From the NCBI GenBank assembly GCA_017411665.1, contig JAFQPT010000392.1, forward strand, positions 1 through 5,579: a DNA stretch of 5,579 nucleotides, written 5' to 3'. Numbering within the stretch: the first letter of the stretch is position 1; each line of letters begins with the position of its first letter. The stretch comes from Oscillospiraceae bacterium (lineage in GTDB: Bacteria > Bacillota_A > Clostridia > Oscillospirales > Oscillospiraceae). The notes under the pieces were generated by a model, which had not been told where the DNA came from, made no database searches, and saw only the letters and a list, made by a program, of their open reading frames with translations. The position numbers and the translations under genes were made by a program. Shown here one piece after another: positions 1-4,789 of this stretch.

Positions 1-2
1 AA

Positions 3-644
3 GATAATAGTAAATTATCAGTTATAACAAATAAAGATAATGGGTGTCATCTATTACTCTTGTATTTTTTAATATCCCGCATCAACACACAGGGATACCC
101 ACAAGTAGAGCCAGCATTTCCTCAGTTAATCCTATCAGTAGTTATTGTTATTATGACAGCACTGATTCTTGTTTGCGGAGTCATTGGAGGAATCATTCTT
201 TCAAAAGAGACGGTATCTTTTGCTGCGATTTTCTTTACTGTATTCTCTGGTATCATGATCTTTTTCCTACAGATATATGCTCCGATTATATTGGGAACAG
301 ATAATCCTCTGTGTGCTATATTTGAAATGGGTGATTTTGCAGGATTTGGTTTTGGTCTTACTGCAATTTTTTATGCTGTTTGTATTTTTTTCTCAGGGAA
401 AAAAGATGGTTTCACCATCAAAACTCTCTCTGCTACATATGGAGTCTTTGGTATCTTAGGGATTATGCATTATATTATGATAATGGTTCTTGGAAACAGG
501 ACTGAGGGAGGAAACCCTAACGACTCGTTGTTCTACTCTCTATTTACAATGGATGCTCTTGCCGTCACCTGTATTGTCCCAGCAATTCTGGGTGTCATCC
601 TTTTGATTCTTGTGTGGAGGAGGGGCTTACCTATTGTAGAATAG
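3..644 (+). CDS. Multi-spanning membrane protein of unknown function (probably 5'-partial)
   Basis: I do not recognise the family. The frame is open from base 3 to the TAG at 642-644 with no ATG before the first membrane segment. The only in-frame candidate start near the N-terminus is a TTG at 60, which has no Shine-Dalgarno sequence, so the true start probably lies left of the window. Counting from the TTG (194 residues), five hydrophobic segments are visible at about 23-47, 54-78, 93-111, 126-145 and 167-190. The stretch before residue 12 is also hydrophobic and could be part of another segment. The loop after segment 3 is basic (SGKKDGF) and the C-terminus after segment 5 carries WRRG, which hints at cytoplasmic placement. 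No enzyme motif is evident. The gene lies upstream of and co-directional with the ATPase gene, but 258 bases separate them, so a shared operon is not evident. Confidence is good that it is a real membrane protein and low for the start. Confidence 0.65.
   Translation, partial: DNSKLSVITNKDNGCHLLLLYFLISRINTQGYPQVEPAFPQLILSVVIVIMTALILVCGVIGGIILSKETVSFAAIFFTVFSGIMIFFLQIYAPIILGTDNPLCAIFEMGDFAGFGFGLTAIFYAVCIFFSGKKDGFTIKTLSATYGVFGILGIMHYIMIMVLGNRTEGGNPNDSLFYSLFTMDALAVTCIVPAILGVILLILVWRRGLPIVE
329..344 (+). repeat. 16-base direct repeat, left copy
   Basis: GGGTGATTTTGCAGGA occurs here inside the membrane protein gene and again at 2479-2494 after the ATPase gene. The similarity continues imperfectly for several bases. 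It brackets the ATPase gene and may mark an old recombination or insertion event, or a fragment of a related membrane gene. Confidence 0.5.
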
Positions 645-902
645 ACTCCCTTACTTTTTCAGTTAGATTGTCTTTTGTGTAGTCCTTATAGTAAATTAGT
701 TACATGAAAGATTGAATCTTTTTCTGTTTGGGTGAGTAGTTTTTCATATCTTTGAGAAATGCTTTGTGAAGAATAATATAGCATAAATCTCTCAGTAAGA
801 GAATAATATGCTTGATACTGCCTCGCTTATTGAATTGTAAATGTAGTCAATCTCAAAAATCATTACAAAATCATTATGTGCTTATAGATGCTATAGACTA
901 AC
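645..902. other. AT-rich intergenic gap between membrane protein and ATPase genes
   Basis: No gene is seen. A short T-tract about 10 bases after the upstream stop (near 652-659) could serve as a weak archaeal terminator. The ten-base word AGAATAATAT occurs at 770-779 and again exactly 30 bases later at 800-809. A small palindrome, TATAG-ATG-CTATA at 883-895, lies just before the ATPase start codon and could be an operator or chance. No convincing TATA box at the right distance from 903 was found. Confidence 0.5.
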
Positions 903-2462
903 ATGGAGTCGGACTTTGGAAAAATAAAATTTGGGAAAGCTGCAGCTGAAAATGAGAGAGGAATACGCTATTCCTACTTGTTAAATGATGGATTCCTGGA
1001 TGCATATGGATATATCAATAAGATATTAGATGATTCACATTTTCTTATTCTTGGATCGAAAGGTTCTGGAAAATCAGCAATCGGAACAAAATTACAGTTA
1101 ATGTCTGAAAATCCAGAGAACAAACTCTTTACAAAGTTATATTCCTTAAATGACTTCTCATACAGCGAATTTGATAAACTCTATGCCTCTGATGAACCTT
1201 CAGAGATTCGTTATTCAAATTATTGGCAGTTTCTCCTATTGTTATTAACATTTAACAGTATAATTCAAGACAAAACCGTATCAACAACTTTAGAGGGTGT
1301 TGATTTAGAAAAAGTTGAAACAGTATATCGAAAATACGGTCTACTTCCAGACTGCGCAGTAAATAATATTGCAGATGTAACTGCCGTTCAAAAAATCTTG
1401 CATTCTGTCCATGAGTTATGTCTAAAGATTAAAACCCCAATAATTAGTGGTAGTATTAGTGGAAAACGTACACCTGAAGACAAAACACTATCAAGAGAAC
1501 AGTTGTTCTCAGCATTAAATGATGTCTGTTTCTCCCTCACCATGTCTAATCAACATGTTATTGTGATTGATGATTTGGATTATATCTTGTTTCAGGATAG
1601 TTCACAGAAAGAGATGCAATTCAGCTCATTGTTAGCATTGATAATGTCAGCAAACACGTTGAATTCTAAGTTTGAGGCTGTAGGAATAAACATAAAAATC
1701 GTAATTCTTTGTAGAACAGATATATTCAACAGCCTTTCTGGACCAAATATTGGTAAGATTGCAGATGATAAGACAATCAAATTAAACTGGTATCAAACAG
1801 CAAATAATGTGTATACTACAAATATTGTGAAACTCATCAATTTACGTGCAAAAATATCTTTAAAACAAGAAAATGAAATAAATATTTTTGAAAAATATTT
1901 CCCAGAATCATATTCTGGGGCAACCACAAGGTACGAAAGCTTAAAAAACCTGCTAAATTGGACACGACACACACCAAGAGACATAATTCAATTGATGAAC
2001 CACATTCAAGAAACAGTATTAGATGGATCGGAGTTGACAAGCGATAAAATCAAAGATGGAATCACAAACTATGCAGTGAATTCCTTCATCAATGAGATTA
2101 GAGATGGAATGGCAGGATTTTTGGAAAGAAAAAATATTAGCCTGGCTCTAGAATTAATTACATCAATGAGGATGAAAAATTTCTTATATTCAGATTTATT
2201 AGATAAAATAAATTCTGATGTGAAATATCAGTGTTTTACTCCGGACGACTTATTATATATATGTAACCTATTGTACGATCTTGGAGCGATTGGACACTAT
2301 GAGGAAAGTGACAGTAGGAAGCATCATTATTCATTCAAGTTCCGAAACCAGACGTCATCATTTAATCCAGATATGAATATAACATTACATTTTGCCACAG
2401 CAAGAGCATATAATATTGATACTCGGTTTAATTCTGTCGCACGGATTGGAAATAAATATTGA
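903..2462 (+). CDS. P-loop ATPase, Sll1717-like family
   Basis: The 519-residue product is an ATPase with a Walker A motif GSKGSGKS at 51-58, preceded by a hydrophobic strand (HFLIL). A Walker B strand HVIVIDDLD lies at 218-226 with two acidic residues. A polar strand ILCRTDIF at 268-275 sits where sensor 1 is expected. The HTPRDIIQLM helix at 356-365 and a C-terminal winged-helix-like part (about 415-505, with LLYDLGAIGHYE and later LHFATARAYNI) fit the layout I recall for proteins annotated 'P-loop ATPase, Sll1717 family', as does the N-terminal FGKAAAENE. Function in that family is not established. Its large regulatory-ATPase architecture and AT-rich accessory setting would be compatible with a defence or stress role, but that is inference. 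The ATG at 903 is chosen because it leaves the conserved N-terminus intact and is the only nearby in-frame start. It has no clear ribosome binding site, so the mRNA may be leaderless. No membrane segment or signal peptide is seen. Confidence 0.85.
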   Translation: MESDFGKIKFGKAAAENERGIRYSYLLNDGFLDAYGYINKILDDSHFLILGSKGSGKSAIGTKLQLMSENPENKLFTKLYSLNDFSYSEFDKLYASDEPSEIRYSNYWQFLLLLLTFNSIIQDKTVSTTLEGVDLEKVETVYRKYGLLPDCAVNNIADVTAVQKILHSVHELCLKIKTPIISGSISGKRTPEDKTLSREQLFSALNDVCFSLTMSNQHVIVIDDLDYILFQDSSQKEMQFSSLLALIMSANTLNSKFEAVGINIKIVILCRTDIFNSLSGPNIGKIADDKTIKLNWYQTANNVYTTNIVKLINLRAKISLKQENEINIFEKYFPESYSGATTRYESLKNLLNWTRHTPRDIIQLMNHIQETVLDGSELTSDKIKDGITNYAVNSFINEIRDGMAGFLERKNISLALELITSMRMKNFLYSDLLDKINSDVKYQCFTPDDLLYICNLLYDLGAIGHYEESDSRKHHYSFKFRNQTSSFNPDMNITLHFATARAYNIDTRFNSVARIGNKY

Positions 2463-2478
2463 GGGTTTGTTATAAACA

Positions 2479-2494
2479 GGGTGATTTTGCAGGA
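2479..2494 (+). repeat. 16-base direct repeat, right copy
   Basis: This is an exact copy of 329-344, located 16 bases after the ATPase stop codon. In one frame it would encode GDFAGI like the membrane gene (GDFAGF) but runs into a TGA shortly afterwards, so it is not a functional gene here. Confidence 0.5.
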
Positions 2495-2532
2495 ATTGTT
2501 ATTGACTGAAACAGTGGTAACTTCCTCGGAGA

Positions 2533-2574
2533 GACTCAAGCCGTGAGCAAGGCGTGAGTCAGGTGACAACTGAC
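2533..2574 (+). other. Imperfect stem-loop, possible diverged relative of the structured repeat
   Basis: GACTCA (2533-2538) pairs with TGAGTC (2555-2560). After one A-G mismatch, GCC (2540-2542) pairs with GGC (2551-2553) around an eight-base loop. An overlapping alternative is GTCAG/CTGAC (2558-2562 with 2570-2574). The five-plus-three-pair layout with AAGCC...GGCG in the centre resembles the elements at 4049-4098 and 4658-4708. The downstream part matches poorly, so the relation is uncertain. Confidence 0.35.
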
Positions 2575-2664
2575 GAGCGATTGGCGATTTCAGGATATGG
2601 AAATCATCTGGATTGAGTAATCTATCCTTTTTTCATCCCTGCTCTCTTTTTTTCTGTCTTTGTT

Positions 2665-2700
2665 CCAAAGAATCTAAGTCCGAAAAAAACCCACACCTAA
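2665..2700 (+). promoter_or_regulatory. Probable archaeal promoter of first paralogue
   Basis: CCAAAGAATCTAAG (2665-2678) matches CCAAAGAATTTATG at 3430-3443 upstream of the second paralogue. In both places the start of this box lies exactly 35 bases before the shared word AGTAGAGAGAGGAGG. The purine-rich CCAAAG would be the BRE and the AT-rich half a degenerate TATA box. With normal archaeal spacing (about 26 bases from box centre), transcription would start near 2700, at the shared word. Confidence 0.55.
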
Positions 2701-2809
2701 GTAGAGAGAGGAGGCAGAAATTACACCCCGGATGCAGAACAATGAATTCTGCTCCGGTTCTTGCCCCCTTTCTCCGGCTATTTTCTGCCTCCCTCGGGAG
2801 CTAATTACT
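2700..2809 (+). promoter_or_regulatory. Structured 5' leader of first paralogue, ending in a GGGAG ribosome binding site
   Basis: The predicted leader is about 110 bases. An outer stem pairs 2708-2720 (GAGGAGGCAGAAA) with 2782-2795, with one bulged base, and ends directly against the GGGAG at 2796-2800, nine bases before the ATG. Inside it, CCGGA plus GCAGAA (2728-2732, 2734-2739) pairs with TTCTGC plus TCCGG (2747-2757), with one bulge and a seven-base loop. GCAGAA occurs twice (2714, 2734) and TTCTGC twice (2747, 2783), so partners can be exchanged. CTCC at 2789-2792 can also pair with GGAG at 2797-2800, hiding the ribosome binding site when the outer stem is open. Whether it acts as a switch is inference; simple mRNA stabilisation is the alternative. 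Confidence 0.6.
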
Positions 2810-3307
2810 ATGGCAGATTTTACAAAAACAGCAATCTCCCAGAATGCAAAACGGGAGTACATTTCTCCGATTCCCACCTTTGAAAAATTCAACGAAGTAA
2901 TCGCTGCATTTACCGGCGACACCTCCATGGGAATTACCAAAACCAAGTCCTCCGAGACATACAAGACCAAAATCATCTACTTTGATGCCGAAAGCAACGA
3001 GCATGGATATGCTCTTATCTATGCAGCAACCGCCTCTGAGCTTGAAGAGGCTTCCTCGCTCTTCGCAGGAAATGAAGCATCTGAAACCATGGCAGGAATT
3101 GGCGGCTCTGCCTCCAAAGACAGCAGGGATGAGACCTGGTCGGTAAAGTTCTCCTGTACGAATCTCGTTACTGTTGGCTCTAAAGAAATTGAAGATATCT
3201 TCACCGTCACCATCAGTAAAGAGTACATGAGCGTCACCGGCTTCTCCTACGATGAAACCCTCAGTAAGATTGAAACCTGGGCAGACGGTCAGACTGTACT
3301 TGCATAA
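2810..3307 (+). CDS. Hypothetical protein, first of two paralogues (165 aa)
   Basis: I do not recognise the family. The product is 165 residues, acidic, without signal peptide or membrane segment, so probably cytoplasmic. It aligns without gaps to the protein at 3547-4044; my hand count gives about 90 of 165 identical residues. Conserved blocks include MADF, NAKR, SSxTYKT, GNExxET, a glycine-serine stretch GxGGSA near 104-108, VKFSCT, FTVTI, TGFxYD and the C-terminal ETWAD. Alternating hydrophobic residues in the later blocks suggest a beta-rich core. The start at 2810 is chosen over the in-frame ATG at 2732 because it matches the paralogue's MADF start and has GGGAG nine bases upstream, while the 2732 start lies inside the leader hairpin. 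It has its own promoter and a terminator directly after the stop, so it is monocistronic. A single cysteine is conserved (FSCT). Function unknown. Confidence 0.88.
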   Translation: MADFTKTAISQNAKREYISPIPTFEKFNEVIAAFTGDTSMGITKTKSSETYKTKIIYFDAESNEHGYALIYAATASELEEASSLFAGNEASETMAGIGGSASKDSRDETWSVKFSCTNLVTVGSKEIEDIFTVTISKEYMSVTGFSYDETLSKIETWADGQTVLA

Positions 3308-3340
3308 ATCCGGGATACTTCATCCTGGATTTTTCTATTT
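3308..3340 (+). terminator. Hairpin plus T-tract terminator after first paralogue
   Basis: It begins on the base after the TAA. ATCCGGGAT (3308-3316) pairs with ATCCTGGAT (3322-3330), nine pairs including one G-U, around the loop ACTTC. It is followed by TTTTCTATTT. This separates the two paralogue units. Confidence 0.75.
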
Positions 3341-3429
3341 TGAAAACATTATTCTGACAGCTTTCAACCAATGATATTTCTCAAAATCCTTGTCTGAAAC
3401 TCTGTTATTTTGCAGGAAATCATTTTGCC

Positions 3430-3465
3430 CCAAAGAATTTATGCGGTTTTCACCCCAATAGAGTA
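3430..3465 (+). promoter_or_regulatory. Probable archaeal promoter of second paralogue
   Basis: CCAAAGAATTTATG (3430-3443) is a BRE/TATA-like box, closer to the consensus than its counterpart at 2665. It lies 35 bases before AGTAGAGAGAGGAGG (from 3465), which predicts a transcription start near 3465. Identical spacing in both units is the main evidence. Confidence 0.6.
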
Positions 3466-3546
3466 GTAGAGAGAGGAGGTAAGAAAACCGGTGACTACCT
3501 CCTCTCAAAATACCTGTTTTCTTACTTCTTCTCGGGAGCAATTACT
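3465..3546 (+). promoter_or_regulatory. Structured 5' leader of second paralogue with two mutually exclusive stems
   Basis: Segment 1 (3471-3488) can form an 18-pair stem, two of them G-U, with segment 3 (3516-3533). Segment 3 ends on the base before the GGGAG ribosome binding site (3534-3538; eight bases before the ATG). Alternatively the first 11 bases of segment 1 (GAGAGGAGGTA) pair perfectly with segment 2, TACCTCCTCTC at 3496-3506. The two folds cannot coexist. Segment 2 contains CTCCT, which could also pair with the ribosome binding site. Compared with the first leader, stem sequences differ but pairing is kept on both sides, supporting a functional RNA structure. Confidence 0.65.
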
Positions 3547-4044
3547 ATGGCAGATTTTTCTGAGACTTCTATTTCCAGAAATGCAAAGAGGGTTTACACC
3601 GCAGAAATCGCGGACGTGAATACCTTCAACACCCTTGTACAGGCATTCGCAGATGATACCACCATGGAGATTACCAAAAACAGATCTTCTGCAACCTACA
3701 AGACCAGAATCGACTATACGGACGCAGACGGAGACGAAAACGGATACATTCTCGTCTATGGAACTTCCAACGACCAGCTCTCCGACGCTGTTTCCCTCCT
3801 CACCGGAAACGAGACCACGGAAACCCTTGCCGGAGTTGGCGGATCTGCTGCAGAAGCAGATGGTGAGGAGTACTGGGCAGTCAAGTTCTCCTGCACCAAA
3901 AATGTTACCATCGGCAGTAAAGTCCACGAAGATTCCTTCACCGTCACCATCGGCAAAAACTACATGCTTATCACCGGATTCGCCTATGACGCAACCCTCG
4001 AAGCCCTCGAAACCTGGGCTGATACTCAGGATGCTATGGCATAA
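3547..4044 (+). CDS. Hypothetical protein, second of two paralogues (165 aa)
   Basis: This is the paralogue of 2810-3307, with the same length and no gaps, and it is not a family I recognise. It is acidic, without membrane segments or signal peptide. It shares the MADF start, NAKR, ITK, SSATYKT, GNETTET, GGSA, VKFSCT, FTVTI, TGFAYD and ETWAD blocks. Codon choice is C-ending and biased, more than in the AT-rich genes to the left, which may indicate strong expression. The start is fixed by the paralogue and by GGGAG eight bases before the ATG. The last codons (ACT CAG GAT GCT ATG GCA TAA) lie in a 22-base sequence repeated exactly at 4109-4130, where a structured element separates it from the small downstream gene. 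No terminator lies directly after the stop, so it probably forms a transcript with the small gene at 4116. Confidence 0.9.
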   Translation: MADFSETSISRNAKRVYTAEIADVNTFNTLVQAFADDTTMEITKNRSSATYKTRIDYTDADGDENGYILVYGTSNDQLSDAVSLLTGNETTETLAGVGGSAAEADGEEYWAVKFSCTKNVTIGSKVHEDSFTVTIGKNYMLITGFAYDATLEALETWADTQDAMA

Positions 4045-4045
4045 C
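4024..4045 (+). repeat. 22-base direct repeat, left copy (end of second paralogue)
   Basis: The sequence starts ACTCAGGATGCTATGG and ends one base past the TAA of the paralogue gene. An exact copy lies at 4109-4130, and the two flank a 63-base element. This looks like a target duplication made when the element inserted. Confidence 0.85.
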
Positions 4046-4108
4046 CCTGGGACTAAGGCGGAGCCGCATGTCCCTTAGGCGTCGCGGAGTTATGGGCGCT
4101 GAGCATAC
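4046..4108 (+). mobile_element. Structured repeat element, copy A
   Basis: This is a 63-base insert between exact 22-base repeats. Its core (4049-4098) has an outer stem GGGAC/GTCCC (4049-4053 with 4070-4074) and an inner stem GGC/GCC (4057-4059 with 4063-4065). An unpaired-looking tail follows, beginning TTAGGCGTCGCGGAG and ending TATGGGCG. Copy B at 4658-4708 has the same layout; bases 4065-4098 match it at 31 of 34 positions, while the stem bases differ in a compensating way. It carries no gene, so if mobile it would depend on enzymes encoded elsewhere. A REP-like element or a small structured RNA are alternatives. Confidence 0.55.
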
Positions 4109-4130
4109 ACTCAGGATGCTATGGCATAAC
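4109..4130 (+). repeat. 22-base direct repeat, right copy (start of small gene)
   Basis: Exact copy of 4024-4045. Here it supplies the ATG at 4116 that opens the small membrane-peptide frame. Confidence 0.85.
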
Positions 4131-4277
4131 ATCAGTACTGCAGTTATCACCTTTGTCGAGCGAATACTAAAAAAAGTCCTGCCCATAATCAAAAAGGAGA
4201 CAATAAAACGTCTCCTTATCTGGGTGGGCTGGGTTCTTATGATAGTGGCTGAAGCCTTCATAGAATCAGCTGAATAA
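4116..4277 (+). CDS. Putative small membrane peptide (53 aa)
   Basis: I do not recognise it. The 53-residue product starts MLWHNISTAV, continues with a lysine-rich amphipathic stretch (VERILKKVLPIIKKETIKR, about 14-32) and a hydrophobic, tryptophan-containing segment (LLIWVGWVLMIVAEAFI, about 33-49), then ends acidic. It could be a single-span inner-membrane peptide with a cytoplasmic basic helix. The same frame is open back to an ATG at 4068 (69 residues) and includes an ATG at 4092, but both lie in the inserted element. I prefer 4116 because it lies in the duplicated target sequence: before the insertion this ATG would have overlapped the stop of the paralogue gene, a normal translational-coupling arrangement. 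There is no strong ribosome binding site. A perfect 8-bp inverted repeat (AAGGAGAC/GTCTCCTT, 4194-4201 with 4210-4217) lies inside the frame. Coding status is moderate. Confidence 0.5.
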   Translation: MLWHNISTAVITFVERILKKVLPIIKKETIKRLLIWVGWVLMIVAEAFIESAE

Positions 4278-4322
4278 AAGACAGCAAGAGAATAAGAACC
4301 CACAAAATCAGACTCTCATGTC

Positions 4323-4349
4323 TCCGGTTGGATTCCCCTTCCAACCGGA
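4323..4349 (+). terminator. Strong hairpin after the small gene, probable terminator
   Basis: TCCGGTTGGA (4323-4332) pairs perfectly over ten bases with TCCAACCGGA (4340-4349) around a seven-base loop. A short T-run (4358-4361, in CTGTTTTGCG) follows about eight bases later. The weak T-tract leaves room for RNA 3'-end protection as the role. Confidence 0.6.
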
Positions 4350-4615
4350 CTCCTCTGTTTTGCGTATATTCATATTGCCGGCTCAGCCTCCGGTACAACC
4401 GTCGCCCTCCAAAGGAGTCCTCCGCCGGCTTGCACCTGCGGCTTCACCTTTCCAAAACTCCGGCGGCACGCCTCGGACAAGCCTCCGCGTCGCGCCTCCG
4501 TACCTCTGAAACATCAGGAATGCAAAAACCAGCGGCATTCGGTCGCCCATTTCACCGCTCGGAAACCTCCTCGCAGTGAAATCGGCTGCCTGTTTGCTCG
4601 CCGTCAGTCAAAAGT

Positions 4616-4652
4616 CTCAACCCTTCGGGTTTCGCCTTTTCACTTCCGGCTC
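4616..4652 (+). repeat. 37-base direct repeat, left copy
   Basis: Starts CTCAACCCTTCGGGTTTCGC and matches 4712-4748 at 35 of 37 positions. It includes the small hairpin AACCC-TTC-GGGTT. With its partner it brackets element copy B. Confidence 0.85.
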
Positions 4653-4711
4653 ACCGGGGAGCTAAGCCGTTAGGCGCATGCTCCTTAGGCGTCGCGGAGA
4701 TATGGGCGAGC
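4653..4711 (+). mobile_element. Structured repeat element, copy B
   Basis: A 59-base insert between the 37-base repeats. Outer stem GGAGC/GCTCC (4658-4662 with 4680-4684) and inner stem GCC/GGC (4666-4668 with 4673-4675, loop GTTA), then the tail shared with copy A (TTAGGCGTCGCGGAG, then TATGGGCG). Relative to copy A, two outer pairs and one inner pair are exchanged with pairing kept. Confidence 0.55.
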
Positions 4712-4748
4712 CTCAACCCTTCGGGTTTCGCCTTTTCCCCTCCGGCTC
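4712..4748 (+). repeat. 37-base direct repeat, right copy
   Basis: Matches 4616-4652 except for two A/T-to-C changes near positions 4737 and 4739. It abuts GC-rich sequence directly before the carA promoter. Confidence 0.85.
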
Positions 4749-4766
4749 GCGCGAACCTCCTCCCTC

Positions 4767-4775
4767 ATATATAAA
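4767..4775 (+). promoter_or_regulatory. Archaeal TATA box of carA
   Basis: ATATATAAA is the best TATA box in the window and stands out against GC-rich surroundings. Usual spacing puts the transcription start near 4797, giving a leader of roughly 118 bases before the carA ATG. Confidence 0.65.
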
Positions 4776-4789
4776 CCATAAGGGCAAAA

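Larger units (their letters stand above)
2463..2664. other. Intergenic gap after ATPase gene with hairpins and pyrimidine tract
   Basis: No gene is seen. The stretch contains the direct-repeat copy at 2479-2494, a structured stretch at 2533-2574, and a 6-bp hairpin GATTTC/GAAATC at 2586-2605. It ends in a pyrimidine-rich tract from about 2622 to 2662 with runs of six T (2628-2633) and seven T (2647-2653). Such T-tracts are typical of archaeal transcription termination, so the ATPase transcript probably ends here, directly before the promoter of the next gene. Confidence 0.5.
4350..4766. other. GC-rich, apparently non-coding repeat region
   Basis: No credible gene is seen on either strand; short open frames here are proline/arginine/serine-rich products of the base composition. 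CCTCCG and CCGGCTC-type words recur. Inverted repeats are CCGCCGG/CCGGCGG (4422-4428 with 4460-4466) and ATTTCAC/GTGAAAT (4549-4555 with 4576-4582). The right end holds the two 37-base repeats and element copy B, listed separately. The composition contrasts sharply with the AT-rich left end of the window. Confidence 0.6.

Noticed and set aside
44..304. Overlapping + strand frame of 86 codons
   Set aside because: It is out of frame with the clearly hydrophobic membrane protein reading and its product is rich in residues without a domain pattern.
881..889. CTTATAGAT as TATA box for the ATPase gene
   Set aside because: It is only about 18 bases from the start codon, so the predicted transcription start would fall inside the gene; no better box was found at the right distance.
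2732..2809. N-terminal extension of the first paralogue from the ATG at 2732
   Set aside because: The extension lies in the leader hairpin, has no counterpart in the second paralogue, and the ATG at 2810 has a well-spaced GGGAG.
3505..3927. 140-codon frame on the minus strand
   Set aside because: It is antisense to the second paralogue, starts from its conserved codons, and has a mirror-image counterpart opposite the first paralogue, as expected of a shadow frame.
3635..4078. 147-codon + strand frame overlapping the second paralogue
   Set aside because: Proline/serine/threonine-rich product of the C-ending codons in the +1 frame; no similar long frame exists in the first paralogue.
4318..4579. 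Two short overlapping + strand frames in the GC-rich region
   Set aside because: They run over inverted repeats and have low-complexity arginine/proline/serine composition, with no ribosome binding site.
4616..4748. CRISPR array
   Set aside because: There are only two repeat copies with a 59-base spacer that is itself a repeated structured element, unlike regular repeat-spacer units.
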